Part shown: positions 44,101-53,284 of the stretch, one piece after another
How the letters are laid out: each line of letters starts with the position of its first letter
Position numbering within the stretch: position 1 is the first letter of the stretch
Assembly: GCF_900128495.1 (NCBI RefSeq)
Contig: NZ_LT635801.1
Location: forward strand, 2,163,083 to 2,227,082
Reading direction: 5' to 3'
DNA length: 64,000 nt
Source: Bacteroides ilei
Lineage (GTDB): Bacteria; Bacteroidota; Bacteroidia; Bacteroidales; Bacteroidaceae
Notes under the pieces: model-generated
Seen by the model: the letters and a program-made list of their open reading frames with translations, nothing else
Told to the model about the DNA's origin: nothing
Database searches by the model: none
Program-made: the position numbers and the translations under genes

Positions 44101-45300
44101 ATGAAACGAGTTTTTTTTCGTCTTGCCAATAAATGGAGATATGTTGTAGTGACCGTTATCATGGCTGTAGTTCTGCTGGCAGGAGGCTATATTTACCAGT
44201 ATGAACCTTTTAATGACGGGTTTGAGATTACGGACGAGTTGGGAGGAAACATTTTCCCGGTCACCATCCTGTCGACAGCTACTACGGATGCCAATCTTAT
44301 CGTCCCGGCAGATACAGGTTATATCGGCAATCCCAAATCGTGTATTGCGATCCGTGTGAAAAGCAGGGCAGCCAACAGTAAGTTGCGTGTGGAAGTGGCC
44401 GAGACGCCTTTTTTTGACCGGTCCGTTTCCGAATTCATTCTTCCCGAGAGCAATAGGGAATATCTTGTTTATCCGGATATCATATGGAATTACAATGCCT
44501 TGCGCGAGAATGAACAGGCTGCTCCGGTAACGGTTTCCATCCATGCCACATTGAACAAACGTGATTTGGGTAACAATATCCATACTTTTTCTATGCGTAG
44601 TATCAACGAATGTCTGCTAGGGTATATGGACAGCCGCATGAAGTTTCATGATACGGGCGATTTTTTTGCTGCATACGTGAATGAGGACAATCCCAATATC
44701 GACAAGATTTTACGTGAAGCTTTGAATACGCGTATCGTGAACCGTTTCTGGGGATATCAGAGCAAGAATCCGGAGCTGGTCGACAAACAGGTATATGCTA
44801 TCTGGTATGTACTGCAGAAACGCGGATTCAAGTACAGTTCCATCAGTAACAGCAGTCTGTCATCGAACGTGGTATTTACGCAGCGTGTACGTACCTTCGA
44901 TGATGCGTTGGAATCGGCACAGATCAATTGTGTGGATGGCAGTGTCTTGTTTGCTTCATTGTTGAAGGCCATCAATATTAATCCGGTGCTGGTACGTATT
45001 CCGGGGCATATGTTTGTGGGATATCACACTGATCTGGCACATACTGATATCCATTTTCTGGAGACGACCATGATAGGTGATGTGGATTTGAATGATTTCT
45101 TCCCTTCTGAAAATCTGGATTCGACCATGGTCGGAAAGTCGCAGGAGAAAGCCTCCAGCTTCCTATTCGGAAAATCAAAGGAATATGCAACCGATATGTA
45201 CCGGAAGAATGAAAAGCTGATTCATTCGGGAAAGGTCAATTATATGTTTCTGGAAATAGATAAGGCGACCAGAGCATATATCCAGCCTATCGGAAAATGA
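44101..45300 (+). CDS. Membrane-anchored transglutaminase-like protein
   Basis: A 399-residue protein with one N-terminal membrane segment (about 15-33) and a large periplasmic part. Residues 265-325 look like a transglutaminase-like cysteine hydrolase core: Cys277 in INCVDGSVLF, His303 in IPGHMFVGYH and Glu321 in HFLETTM, in the expected order and spacing for a Cys-His-Asp/Glu triad. The fold is inferred from this triad. Such domains in bacteria are often peptidases or amidases, not crosslinking enzymes. The stop overlaps the start of the following MBL gene by four bases (ATGA), so the two proteins are probably made together. Confidence 0.7.
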   Translation: MKRVFFRLANKWRYVVVTVIMAVVLLAGGYIYQYEPFNDGFEITDELGGNIFPVTILSTATTDANLIVPADTGYIGNPKSCIAIRVKSRAANSKLRVEVAETPFFDRSVSEFILPESNREYLVYPDIIWNYNALRENEQAAPVTVSIHATLNKRDLGNNIHTFSMRSINECLLGYMDSRMKFHDTGDFFAAYVNEDNPNIDKILREALNTRIVNRFWGYQSKNPELVDKQVYAIWYVLQKRGFKYSSISNSSLSSNVVFTQRVRTFDDALESAQINCVDGSVLFASLLKAININPVLVRIPGHMFVGYHTDLAHTDIHFLETTMIGDVDLNDFFPSENLDSTMVGKSQEKASSFLFGKSKEYATDMYRKNEKLIHSGKVNYMFLEIDKATRAYIQPIGK

Positions 45301-46046
45301 TTAATAATGTCTTGTATATGAGATTGGTTTATCTTTATCATAGCGGATTTGTCCTGCTGGGTGAAGACTATACGGTCGTAATGGATTATGAGGAGGATTC
45401 CGTTTCATTGTCGGAGGGGGTGCTGCATGATAAGATATTGGAACGTCCCGGAAAGCTGTATGTACTTTCCACTCATTTTCATGCCGATCATTTCAATAAG
45501 GATGTGTTGTCGTGGAAGGAAATCCGTCCCGACATTATATACGTCTTTTCGAAGGATATCTGGCGTCGGCGGCGGGCTGCCCGTGAAATCGATGCTGTGT
45601 GGTTGAAGAAAGGAGAGAAGTATGAAGACGACCGTATCTGTATCCGTGCGTTCGGATCGACCGATTCAGGCGTTTCTTTTCTGCTTGAAGTTGACGGAAA
45701 GAAAATTTTCCATGCGGGCGATTTGAACAATTGGCATTGGATGGATGAATGCGAGGAGTCGGAATGGAAAGGATATGAGAAAAATTATTTTCACGAACTG
45801 GACTTTATCGGACAGTACACTACGCAGATGGATCTGGTGATGTTTCCCGTTGATCCCCGTTTGGGAAAGGAATATATGCGTGGTCCGCGGCAGTTCATCG
45901 AGAAAATAAAGACATCAGTCTTTGTACCGATGCATTTCGACGAGTGTTATGCCGAGGCTGCCGCCTTCGGGCCGGTTGCGGCAAAGTATGGAACGCTGAT
46001 GTTGATGCCGGATGTACGGGGACGGGAGTTTGATCTGAATTTGTAA
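45297..46046 (+). CDS. Metallo-beta-lactamase fold hydrolase
   Basis: A 249-residue cytoplasmic hydrolase. The first metal motif is LSTHFHADHFN, with further ligands in FHAGDLNNWHW and VFVPMHFDE. This puts it among the small MBL-fold proteins such as the UlaG-like group, but the substrate is unknown. It starts with an ATG that overlaps the stop of the transglutaminase-like gene; a second ATG at 45318 (MRLVYLYHSGF) would give 242 residues and matches the usual family start. There is no clear ribosome-binding site to decide. Confidence 0.82.
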   Translation: MINNVLYMRLVYLYHSGFVLLGEDYTVVMDYEEDSVSLSEGVLHDKILERPGKLYVLSTHFHADHFNKDVLSWKEIRPDIIYVFSKDIWRRRRAAREIDAVWLKKGEKYEDDRICIRAFGSTDSGVSFLLEVDGKKIFHAGDLNNWHWMDECEESEWKGYEKNYFHELDFIGQYTTQMDLVMFPVDPRLGKEYMRGPRQFIEKIKTSVFVPMHFDECYAEAAAFGPVAAKYGTLMLMPDVRGREFDLNL

Positions 46047-46070
46047 CTAATTATTAAAATAACCTGGAAT

Positions 46071-46448
46071 ATGAAAGTAAAAGGAAGATTTGATCATTTC
46101 AATATCAATGTGACAAACCTGGAAAGGAGTATCCGGTTCTATGAAACGGCTTTGGGACTGCATGAATCCCATCGGAAGGAGGCCGCCGACGGATCCTTTA
46201 TTCTGGTATATATGGCCGATGACCATTCCGCATTTCTGCTGGAACTGACTTGGTTGCGCGACCACACCGAGGCTTATGAACTGGGTGAGAATGAAAGTCA
46301 TCTCTGCCTCCGTGTAGAAGGTGATTATGATGAAGTACGCAGGTTCCATAAGGAGATGGGTTGTGTGTGTTTCGAAAATGAAGCCATGGGACTTTATTTT
46401 ATTCATGATCCGGACGACTATTGGATTGAGATTCTTCCCGTCAAATGA
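46071..46448 (+). CDS. VOC superfamily (glyoxalase-like) protein
   Basis: A 125-residue protein of the vicinal oxygen chelate fold, with two beta-alpha-beta-beta-beta units. It begins GRFDHFNINVTNLERSIRFYETALGL, with a metal-ligand His in the first strand (motif at about 4-29). The C-terminal unit holds ENEAMGLYFIHDPDDYWIEIL, which includes the final Glu ligand. This pattern is close to glyoxalase I (lactoylglutathione lyase), but Bacteroidota usually lack glutathione, so the substrate is probably another adduct. It follows the MBL gene by 24 bases. Confidence 0.85.
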   Translation: MKVKGRFDHFNINVTNLERSIRFYETALGLHESHRKEAADGSFILVYMADDHSAFLLELTWLRDHTEAYELGENESHLCLRVEGDYDEVRRFHKEMGCVCFENEAMGLYFIHDPDDYWIEILPVK

Positions 46449-46468
46449 TAATTTAACAGATAAAGCTT

Positions 46469-47290
46469 ATGATGAAATATATATCACCGGGAGCGTGGTT
46501 CTCCTTGGAGTATCCTGATGACTGGCGTGAATTCGAGGATACGGAAGACAGTTTCCTGTTTTATAATCCGGATAAGTGGACGGGGAATTTCCGTATTTCC
46601 GCTTATCAGGGAGAGAATGCCGGTTATGCGGCCGAATGTATAGAATATGAGATACAGCAGAACCGTGGCGTGCGTCGGGTAAAGGTTGGCCAGTGGAACT
46701 GCGCCTATTCAACTGAGAGTTTTCAGGAGAACGGGGCCTGGTATACGTCTCACCTGTGGGTAACCGGTAAAGGGAATATTTCGATAGAGTGTTCGTTTAC
46801 CGTTCCTAAAGGAGAGAGTGCCAAGGTGGCTGAAGATATCATAGCTACGTTACAGGTGCGTGGAAAAGGCGATAAGCCGCTGAAGGAAGTCATACCTGTA
46901 CGTGTGCTTGAAATCAATGCCATCAATGAAGGGTATGACTGGGCCGTTTCTACCATAAAAAAACAATTGACAAAGGATTTTACAGCCTGTGCAGCCGATA
47001 TAGACAGTATCCAGAAGGTTATGGACAGCGGGCGTTTCAACAGAAGTCAGCGCCAGGCATGGGAAAGTTTCGGCATCGCCTTCGGAGCAATTCTGGTAAA
47101 TGAAATGGATGGCATGGACTGGGTGACTGTTATCGACGGGAAAAAGGAATTTCCGGCTTTGCGTTTCGGTCGTACCGGGGTGATGGTCTATCCTACCGAA
47201 CTGATATGGAACCGGATCAAGGATGGAAAGTCGTGTAGCCTGAAAGGGGAATTTGAACGTATCCGTTCGGAAGTGGAAGAAGCTTTGTGA
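46469..47290 (+). CDS. DUF3805/DUF3806 protein
   Basis: A 273-residue protein without signal peptide or membrane segments. The N-terminal 130 residues (starting YISPGAWFSLEYPDDWREFED) match the DUF3805 family, and residues about 150-270 the DUF3806 family (FGIAFGAILVNEMDGMDW, YPTELIWNRIKDG). Both are known as a two-domain arrangement without an assigned function. It starts 20 bases after the VOC gene and is probably the last gene of that group. The ABC-F gene follows after 58 bases. Confidence 0.8.
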   Translation: MMKYISPGAWFSLEYPDDWREFEDTEDSFLFYNPDKWTGNFRISAYQGENAGYAAECIEYEIQQNRGVRRVKVGQWNCAYSTESFQENGAWYTSHLWVTGKGNISIECSFTVPKGESAKVAEDIIATLQVRGKGDKPLKEVIPVRVLEINAINEGYDWAVSTIKKQLTKDFTACAADIDSIQKVMDSGRFNRSQRQAWESFGIAFGAILVNEMDGMDWVTVIDGKKEFPALRFGRTGVMVYPTELIWNRIKDGKSCSLKGEFERIRSEVEEAL

Positions 47291-47348
47291 CAGGCTGTAT
47301 TATATAGAGTGGAACTGATGGGTATGAATTTAATTTTTTTGAGAAACA

Positions 47349-49214
47349 ATGATTCCATATTTGCAAGTAGAGGGGCTGACAAAATCGTTCGGTGATCTGG
47401 TGTTGTTTCAAGGGATTTCTTTTGGAGTTGCTCAGGGACAGCGTATCGGACTGATTGCCAAGAATGGTAGCGGTAAGACCACTTTGTTGAATATTCTGGC
47501 GGGGAAGGAAGGATATGATGAAGGAAAAATAACATTCCGCCGTGATTTGCGTGTAGGGTATCTGGAACAAAGTCCGCAATATCCGGAGGAACTGACAGTG
47601 CTGGAAGCGTGTTTCTATCACGGGAACGGAACGGTCGAGTTGATCAAGGAGTATGAAAAATGCATGGAGACACCGGGAAATCCGGGACTGGAAGACCTGT
47701 TGGACCGTATGGAGCATGAGAAGGCCTGGGATTATGAACGGCGTGTCAAGCAGATCCTTTCACAGCTGAAGATAACAGACTTCAATCAACGTATCGGGTA
47801 TTTGTCGGGTGGACAGTTGAAACGTGTGGCACTGGCTAACGTATTGATTTCCGAGCCTGATCTTCTGATCATGGACGAGCCGACCAACCATTTGGATCTG
47901 GATATGACCGAATGGCTTGAAGAATATCTGAGCCGGGGAACTCTGAGCTTATTGATGGTGACACACGACCGGTATTTTCTGGACCGTGTCTGCTCGGAAA
48001 TCATTGAAATCGATAACCGCCAGCTTTATTCCTACAAAGGTAATTATAGCTATTATCTGGAAAAGCGTCAGGAACGTATCGATGCAGCTAATGCAGAGGT
48101 TGCCCGTGCCAATAATCTTTACCGTACGGAGCTGGAATGGATGCGTCGCATGCCACAGGCCCGCGGACATAAGGCCCGTTACCGTGAGGAGGCATTCTAT
48201 GAATTGGAGAAAGTGGCCAAACGGCGTATGTATGATTCGAACGTGAAGCTTGATGTCAAGGCTTCCTATATCGGTTCCAAGATTTTTGAAGCCGACCATC
48301 TGTACAAGAGTTTCGGTGACCTGAAGATTCTGGATGACTTCTCTTACATTTTTGCCCGGTATGAGAAAATGGGTATTGTGGGCAATAACGGAACAGGAAA
48401 GTCGACATTCATAAAAATCCTGATGGGGATTGAAAAGCCCGACAGCGGTACATTGGATATCGGTGAGACTGTACGCTTCGGATATTACTCACAGGATGGC
48501 CTGAAGTTTGATGAGCAGATGAAGGTTATCGATGTGATTACCGACATTGCCGAAGTCATTGAACTGGATAACGGCAAACGTCTGACTGCCTCACAGTTCC
48601 TGCAGCATTTCCTTTTCACGCCCGAAACCCAACACAGTTATGTATATAAGTTGAGTGGGGGTGAACGCCGGCGTCTGTATCTATGTACCGTGCTGATGAA
48701 GAATCCGAATTTTCTGGTACTTGATGAGCCGACAAATGACCTGGATATTGTCACGTTACAGGTGTTGGAAGAATATTTGCAGAACTTCAAAGGCTGTGTG
48801 ATAGTGGTGAGTCATGACCGCTATTTCATGGATAAGGTGGTTGACCACCTGCTGGTATTCAAAGGACAGGGTGATATACGTGATTTTCCGGGAAATTATT
48901 CCGATTACCGTGACTGGAAAGCAGCCAAGGCCGAACATGACAAGGAAAAGGAGAAGCCGAAGGAGGAGAAGGTCCAACGTGTGCGTCTGAATGACAGACG
49001 GCGGATGACTTTCAAGGAAAGGAAGGAGTTCGAGCAGCTTGAAAAGGATATTGCCGTTCTGGAGGCTGAAAAGAAAAACATTGAGGAAGCCCTTTGCAGC
49101 GGAACGCTCAGCGTGGACGAACTGACTGAAAAGTCGAAACGCCTGCCGAAGCTTGAAGAGGAACTCGATGAAAAGACTATGCGCTGGCTGGAATTGAGCG
49201 AGATAGAAGGGTAG
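47349..49214 (+). CDS. ABC-F family ATPase (Uup-like)
   Basis: A 621-residue soluble protein with two ABC domains and no membrane segments. Domain 1 has Walker A AKNGSGKT, signature LSGGQLKRVALAN and Walker B LLIMDEPTNHLDL; domain 2 has Walker A GNNGTGKS, signature LSGGERRRLYLC and Walker B FLVLDEPTNDLDI. The linker (about 240-300) contains ELEWMRRMPQARGHKARYRE, characteristic of the Uup group. A C-terminal coiled coil (about 540-620) follows. ABC-F proteins bind the ribosome; Uup is linked to ribosome assembly and to precise excision of transposons. It is a single-gene unit with a clear terminator. Confidence 0.93.
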   Translation: MIPYLQVEGLTKSFGDLVLFQGISFGVAQGQRIGLIAKNGSGKTTLLNILAGKEGYDEGKITFRRDLRVGYLEQSPQYPEELTVLEACFYHGNGTVELIKEYEKCMETPGNPGLEDLLDRMEHEKAWDYERRVKQILSQLKITDFNQRIGYLSGGQLKRVALANVLISEPDLLIMDEPTNHLDLDMTEWLEEYLSRGTLSLLMVTHDRYFLDRVCSEIIEIDNRQLYSYKGNYSYYLEKRQERIDAANAEVARANNLYRTELEWMRRMPQARGHKARYREEAFYELEKVAKRRMYDSNVKLDVKASYIGSKIFEADHLYKSFGDLKILDDFSYIFARYEKMGIVGNNGTGKSTFIKILMGIEKPDSGTLDIGETVRFGYYSQDGLKFDEQMKVIDVITDIAEVIELDNGKRLTASQFLQHFLFTPETQHSYVYKLSGGERRRLYLCTVLMKNPNFLVLDEPTNDLDIVTLQVLEEYLQNFKGCVIVVSHDRYFMDKVVDHLLVFKGQGDIRDFPGNYSDYRDWKAAKAEHDKEKEKPKEEKVQRVRLNDRRRMTFKERKEFEQLEKDIAVLEAEKKNIEEALCSGTLSVDELTEKSKRLPKLEEELDEKTMRWLELSEIEG

Positions 49215-49240
49215 TATTGAATTTTGCTAACAATAGGAAT

Positions 49241-49287
49241 ACCGTTTTATGAAGGTTTTCAGGCTTCATAAAACGGTTTCCTTTTTT
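49241..49287 (+). terminator. Terminator of the ABC-F gene
   Basis: Perfect 14-base arms, ACCGTTTTATGAAG and its complement, with a 9-base loop and a T-rich tail. It also lies 3' to the convergent aquaporin gene. Confidence 0.85.
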
Positions 49288-49302
49288 ATGAGACGGAAGA
49301 AT

Positions 49303-49983
49303 TTATTTGTTTCCACCGATGGTTTTCCACACCAGGGCACTGAAGGCCGCTCCTATAAACGGGGCTACAATGAACAGCCACAGTTGACTCATGGCCTGTC
49401 CTCCTTCTATAATGGCCGGACCGATACTACGTGCCGGATTTACAGAAGTTCCTGTAATAGGAATACAGACAATGTGGATGAGTACCAGTGTCAGTCCGAT
49501 GGCCAGACCTGCCAGGTTCCCGGCTCCTTTCTTTTCGTCGGTCGATCCCAGAACTACCAGTACAAAGATAAATGTAAACAAGGCTTCGGCTATGAATGCC
49601 TGTCCCATATCGCTAGGGATGAAAGTGTTCGAACCGGTCATGGTAGGTCCGTTATGCGCTCCTGTAGAAACCAGAAGATACAGGATCAGTGATCCGATAA
49701 TGGCTCCGATAATCTGAAATACCATATACATACCGGCGTCTTTGGAATTCATGCGGCCCGACAGCCATACTCCCAGTGTGATAGCCGGATTGATGTGGCA
49801 ACCTGAAATGCCGCCGATTGTGTAAGCCATGGCGATGACTGCAAGACCGAATGCGAATGCAACTCCTAAAGTGCCTACACCGGCACCGACTGTATCGGCT
49901 ATATTACCGGCAAAGACAGCGCTTCCGCATCCCATCAGTACCAATACCATAGTTCCGATCATTTCTGCTAAATACTTTCTCAT
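49303..49983 (-). CDS. aqpZ: Aquaporin Z-like water channel
   Basis: A 226-residue membrane protein of the MIP family with six membrane segments. The two half-helix signatures are NPA at GCHINPAITLGVW and NPA at SVNPARSIGPAI, both intact. Length and the arginine after the second NPA fit AqpZ-type water channels and not the longer glycerol facilitators. The start MRKYLAEMIGT is standard. A promoter candidate is at 50087-50118. The upstream gene engB is separated by a terminator, so aqpZ is a unit of its own. Confidence 0.92.
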   Translation of the reverse strand: MRKYLAEMIGTMVLVLMGCGSAVFAGNIADTVGAGVGTLGVAFAFGLAVIAMAYTIGGISGCHINPAITLGVWLSGRMNSKDAGMYMVFQIIGAIIGSLILYLLVSTGAHNGPTMTGSNTFIPSDMGQAFIAEALFTFIFVLVVLGSTDEKKGAGNLAGLAIGLTLVLIHIVCIPITGTSVNPARSIGPAIIEGGQAMSQLWLFIVAPFIGAAFSALVWKTIGGNK

Positions 49984-50086
49984 AGGGCTCTATTTTTTAG
50001 TTCAACATAAGTTTATGGAATCAATTGTATTGTGATAGAACTTCTTTTGTGTTGAAAATAGAATGTGGTTTTTCATAGGTCTGTCT

Positions 50087-50118
50087 CAAATTTAAAAAAT
50101 AAATCCAAATAAAGCAAG
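50087..50118 (-). promoter_or_regulatory. Promoter candidate for aqpZ
   Basis: On the minus strand, CTTG (50115-50118), a 20-base spacer and TAAATTTG (50087-50094). The start would be near 50080, giving a leader of about 97 bases. Confidence 0.55.
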
Positions 50119-50174
50119 CTAATCTGCATTAAATCGTCCGGGAGCGGATATAAGGGTGGTAAAACGCTATGGCC

Positions 50175-50230
50175 TTTTTCCAATAAATTCAAGTTCTTTC
50201 TGCAAAAAGAACTTGAATTTATTGGAAAAA
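50175..50230. repeat. Perfect 25-base inverted repeat with 6-base loop
   Basis: The left arm (50175-50199, starting TTTTTCCAATAAATTC) and the right arm (50206-50230) are exact reverse complements; the loop is CTGCAA. It lies upstream of the aqpZ promoter and downstream of the engB terminator. It has no GC-rich core, unlike the terminators in this window. No direct repeats of a target site were seen next to it. Confidence 0.9.
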
Positions 50231-50288
50231 GATCTTGATATCCGGGATGAAATGACCTGACGTTTCCATGTACAGGCCTTGGTATTTG

Positions 50289-50321
50289 AAAAAAGGCCTG
50301 TATGTGGTTGCATACAGGCCT
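50289..50321 (-). terminator. Terminator of engB
   Basis: On the minus strand, the stem AGGCCTGTATG pairs with CATACAGGCCT (loop 6) and is followed by six T. A second copy of part of the arm at 50271-50280 (TACAGGCCTT) can pair with the same strand and compete with the hairpin. Confidence 0.85.
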
Positions 50322-50353
50322 CGTAAATATGATTTAATAAGATGTCCTTATTA

Positions 50354-50953
50354 TTATTTGAGTGAGCGGTTTATTCCTTCTATGTAATCCAGAATTTCCT
50401 GCCTACCGGTCTTTTTTTCTGCCGAGGATATAAAGTAAGGAGGGAGTTCTTCCCATTGCTTCTTCAGCACTTCCATAAAGCGGTCCACATTTTGCTTTGT
50501 CTTTCCTATGCTTTGCTTGTCGGCTTTGGTAAAGATAATGGCGAAAGGAACTCCGTTTTCACCCAACCATTCTATAAATTCCAGGTCTATTTTCTGCGGT
50601 TCGAGGCGGCTGTCTATCAATACAAACAGGCAAGTCATCTGTTCCCGTTCCAGCACATAATATTCGATGAGTTTCTGGATCTTTTCCATCATCTTTTTTC
50701 CGCGCTGGGCATAGCCGTATCCCGGCAGATCCACCAGATACCATTCCTTGTTTACCAGAAAATGGTTGATTAGCAAGGTCTTTCCAGGAGTGGAAGAGGT
50801 CATAGCCAGTTTCGGATTCTTGGTCAGCATGTTGATCAGGCTAGACTTGCCGACATTGGAACGCCCGATGAATGCATATTCCGGATAATCGGTTTTCGGG
50901 CACATGTCGGCGCGTGAGTTACTTATAACAAATTCTGCGCTGGTTATTTCCAT
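50354..50953 (-). CDS. engB: Ribosome biogenesis GTPase (EngB/YsxC)
   Basis: A 199-residue GTPase needed for assembly of the 50S ribosomal subunit. G1 is [10 protein letters not shown]2 lies in [15 protein letters not shown]3 is DLPGYGYA, G4 is TKAD and G5 falls in ISSAEKKTG. The start [13 protein letters not shown] fits the family. It follows the S9 peptidase gene after 53 bases with no obvious promoter, so it may be transcribed with it. Confidence 0.94.
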   Translation of the reverse strand: MEITSAEFVISNSRADMCPKTDYPEYAFIGRSNVGKSSLINMLTKNPKLAMTSSTPGKTLLINHFLVNKEWYLVDLPGYGYAQRGKKMMEKIQKLIEYYVLEREQMTCLFVLIDSRLEPQKIDLEFIEWLGENGVPFAIIFTKADKQSIGKTKQNVDRFMEVLKKQWEELPPYFISSAEKKTGRQEILDYIEGINRSLK

Positions 50954-51006
50954 AATGATATTTTTGTTTGGTTTTTAGCGGGTTTGATTATGAATGGGTT
51001 GTTATT

Positions 51007-53115
51007 TTATTTTGCCGGTTTCAGCCATCTGTCGAGCCAGCTGAAGAAAGTGCGCTGCCATAAGATACCGTTCTGCGGTTTCAGTACCCAGTGGTTTTCA
51101 TCGGGGAAAATCAGCAGTTCGGCAGGTATACCTCTCAGTTTGGCCGCATTGAATGCCGCCATGCCTTGTGAGGCGAGTATACGGTAATCTTTTTCTCCAT
51201 GTATGCAGAGTATAGGAGTGTCCCATTTGTCTACAAAAAGGTGAGGTGAGTTGGCATAGCTGCGTTGTACGGCCGGATTCTGCTTGTCCCAGTACGGACC
51301 GCCCAGATCCCAGTTGGTAAACCAGAGCTCTTCTGTTTCCAGGTATTGCTGCTCCATGTTGAAGAATCCGTCGTGGGCGATGAATGCTTTAAAGCGTTTG
51401 TTGTGGTGACCGGCCAGCCAGTATACAGAGTATCCACCGAAGCTGGCTCCTACACAGCCCAGACGGTCCTTGTCTACATAAGGTTCTTTGGCTATGTCAT
51501 CAATGGCAGTGAGGTAGTCGTCCATACAATGTCCGCCGTAATTGGTACTGATTTCTTCCAGCCATTCCATACCGAAGCCCGGAAGTCCGCGTCGGTTAGG
51601 TGCGATGATGATATAATCGTTGGCTGCCATGATCTGGAAATTCCAGCGGTAGCTCCAGAACTGGCTTACCGGACTTTGAGGGCCTCCTTCACAGAAGAGC
51701 AGGGTAGGATATTTCTTGTTCGGATCAAAGTTGATCGGGTAGATGACCCATGAGAGCATGTCCTTCCCGTCGACCGTCTTGGTCCAGCGTGCTTCTACTT
51801 TACCGGTTTTCAATTGGTTGAAAATGTGGTCATTTTCTTTTGTAATACGGGTTACTTCATTTTTCTTTTTCAGGTTGACGGTGAACAGTTCGTCGGCCTC
51901 ACTGATAGAATGACGTTTGGTAAGCAGCTGCTTGTTGTCGAGCATTGTTACTGAAGCATAGTCGTACATACCGTCGGTAAGTTGTTTCACTTCACCTTTC
52001 AGGTTTGTGCTGTATATCATGCTGGTACCGTGCCATACCCCTACAAAGTACAACGTCTTGCTGTCGGGGTTCCAGCAGTAGTCGTCTACTCCCGACTGGA
52101 ATGATTCGGTAACATAGGTCTTTTTCCCGTTCTGCAGGTCCATTACGCACAGGCGGTTACGGTCGCTTTCGTAGCCGTCACGTTCCATGCTCTGCCATGC
52201 TATACTTTTACCGTCGGGTGAGAATTTGGGATTTGTATCATAACCCATGTTCTTGTCGGTTGCGTCTTCCTTGCACAGGTTGCGGGTCTGTCTGGTAGCT
52301 ACGTCATACAGGTAGATATCAGAGTCTGTCGATACAGCATAAGCCAGTCCGGTCTTTTTACGGCAAGTATAGGCAATCTGTTTTGAATCGGTACTCCATG
52401 CCAGCTGTTCGATACCTCCGAAAGGTTTCATCGGCGATTCATAAGGTTCTCCTTCCAACAGGTCGGTCGCTTCACCCACCTGATTGCCGTCGAATGATGC
52501 AACGAACGGATGCGGAACGGTTTCTACCCATTCATCCCAATGCTTGTACATGAGCTCATCTATTACTCTTCCCGATGCCTTGTCCAAGTCGGGATATTTG
52601 TCAACGGTACGTTCTCCGTATTTCACCTGTGAGATAAACAGAACCTTGCTTCCGTCGGGCGAGAAAGAGAATCCGTCTATACCGCCGGCATAGTCCGACA
52701 ACTGCTTGCGGTCGGTGCCGTCGGGATTCATTTCCCATATCTGTCCGTTCGAAAGGAAAGCTATCTTGCTTCCTCCCTTGATCCATACCGGATCTCCTTC
52801 GCTGGCAGCTGTGGTAGTGAGCAGGGTATTGTTACTGCCGTCGGCGTCCATTACGTAAATGACCAGGTGTCCTTTGTTCTGTTTGACACTGTAATAAGAA
52901 ACGGTGTAGGCGATATGTTTACCGTCGGGAGAAACACTTGATCCACCGATACGTCCCATTGCCCAAAGGGCTTCGGGTGTCATCCGTCCGTCCTTGATGG
53001 TGATTTCCTGCCGGCCGATAACCGGAACATTCTCTTCTGAAGGTCCGGCTGCTGCGGCTGGAGCCGCAGCCATGATCATGGCGGCAGTCATTGCCATTAA
53101 ATCAGTTCTTTTCAT
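51007..53115 (-). CDS. S9 family peptidase, dipeptidyl-peptidase 5-like
   Basis: A 702-residue exported serine peptidase. A signal peptide rich in Ala and Met (about 1-24) is followed by a beta-propeller domain (about 35-430) with repeated SPDGK-type blades. The alpha/beta-hydrolase domain (about 440-700) has the nucleophile motif GASFGGYS, an Asp in HGEKDYR and a His in PDENHWV. Family and length resemble DPP5 of Porphyromonas, a periplasmic enzyme that removes dipeptides from the N-terminus. The frame starts earlier at 53142, but the ATG at 53115 puts the basic residues right before the signal core. It lies downstream of yidC with a terminator between them. Confidence 0.88.
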   Translation of the reverse strand: MKRTDLMAMTAAMIMAAAPAAAAGPSEENVPVIGRQEITIKDGRMTPEALWAMGRIGGSSVSPDGKHIAYTVSYYSVKQNKGHLVIYVMDADGSNNTLLTTTAASEGDPVWIKGGSKIAFLSNGQIWEMNPDGTDRKQLSDYAGGIDGFSFSPDGSKVLFISQVKYGERTVDKYPDLDKASGRVIDELMYKHWDEWVETVPHPFVASFDGNQVGEATDLLEGEPYESPMKPFGGIEQLAWSTDSKQIAYTCRKKTGLAYAVSTDSDIYLYDVATRQTRNLCKEDATDKNMGYDTNPKFSPDGKSIAWQSMERDGYESDRNRLCVMDLQNGKKTYVTESFQSGVDDYCWNPDSKTLYFVGVWHGTSMIYSTNLKGEVKQLTDGMYDYASVTMLDNKQLLTKRHSISEADELFTVNLKKKNEVTRITKENDHIFNQLKTGKVEARWTKTVDGKDMLSWVIYPINFDPNKKYPTLLFCEGGPQSPVSQFWSYRWNFQIMAANDYIIIAPNRRGLPGFGMEWLEEISTNYGGHCMDDYLTAIDDIAKEPYVDKDRLGCVGASFGGYSVYWLAGHHNKRFKAFIAHDGFFNMEQQYLETEELWFTNWDLGGPYWDKQNPAVQRSYANSPHLFVDKWDTPILCIHGEKDYRILASQGMAAFNAAKLRGIPAELLIFPDENHWVLKPQNGILWQRTFFSWLDRWLKPAK

Positions 53116-53225
53116 AATTCTCTTGTTTTTTAGGTGGAACAAAGGTAGTAAAAAAGTGATAAATGGGAAAATACGGAGGCTGTTATTGGTCGGTTTGTCG
53201 GCTAGTGGTAGTCATGTATAACAAT

Positions 53226-53259
53226 AAAAAAGCCCCGAAGATGTCTTCGGAGCTTTTTT
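53226..53259 (-). terminator. Terminator of yidC
   Basis: A hairpin with arms of 16 bases (one mismatch) and a 2-base loop, AAAAAAGC on one side and GCTTTTTT on the other, gives a T-run on the minus strand directly after yidC. It could also work on the plus strand. Confidence 0.85.
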
Positions 53260-53284
53260 GTGTTATGTCAAAAGATGTGTCTGT

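Larger units (their letters stand above)
49984..50353. other. 370-base intergenic region with hairpins between engB and aqpZ
   Basis: No gene is visible. From right to left it holds the engB terminator (50289-50321), a partial copy of the terminator arm (50271-50280), the 25-base perfect inverted repeat (50175-50230), and the aqpZ promoter candidate. Confidence 0.7.
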
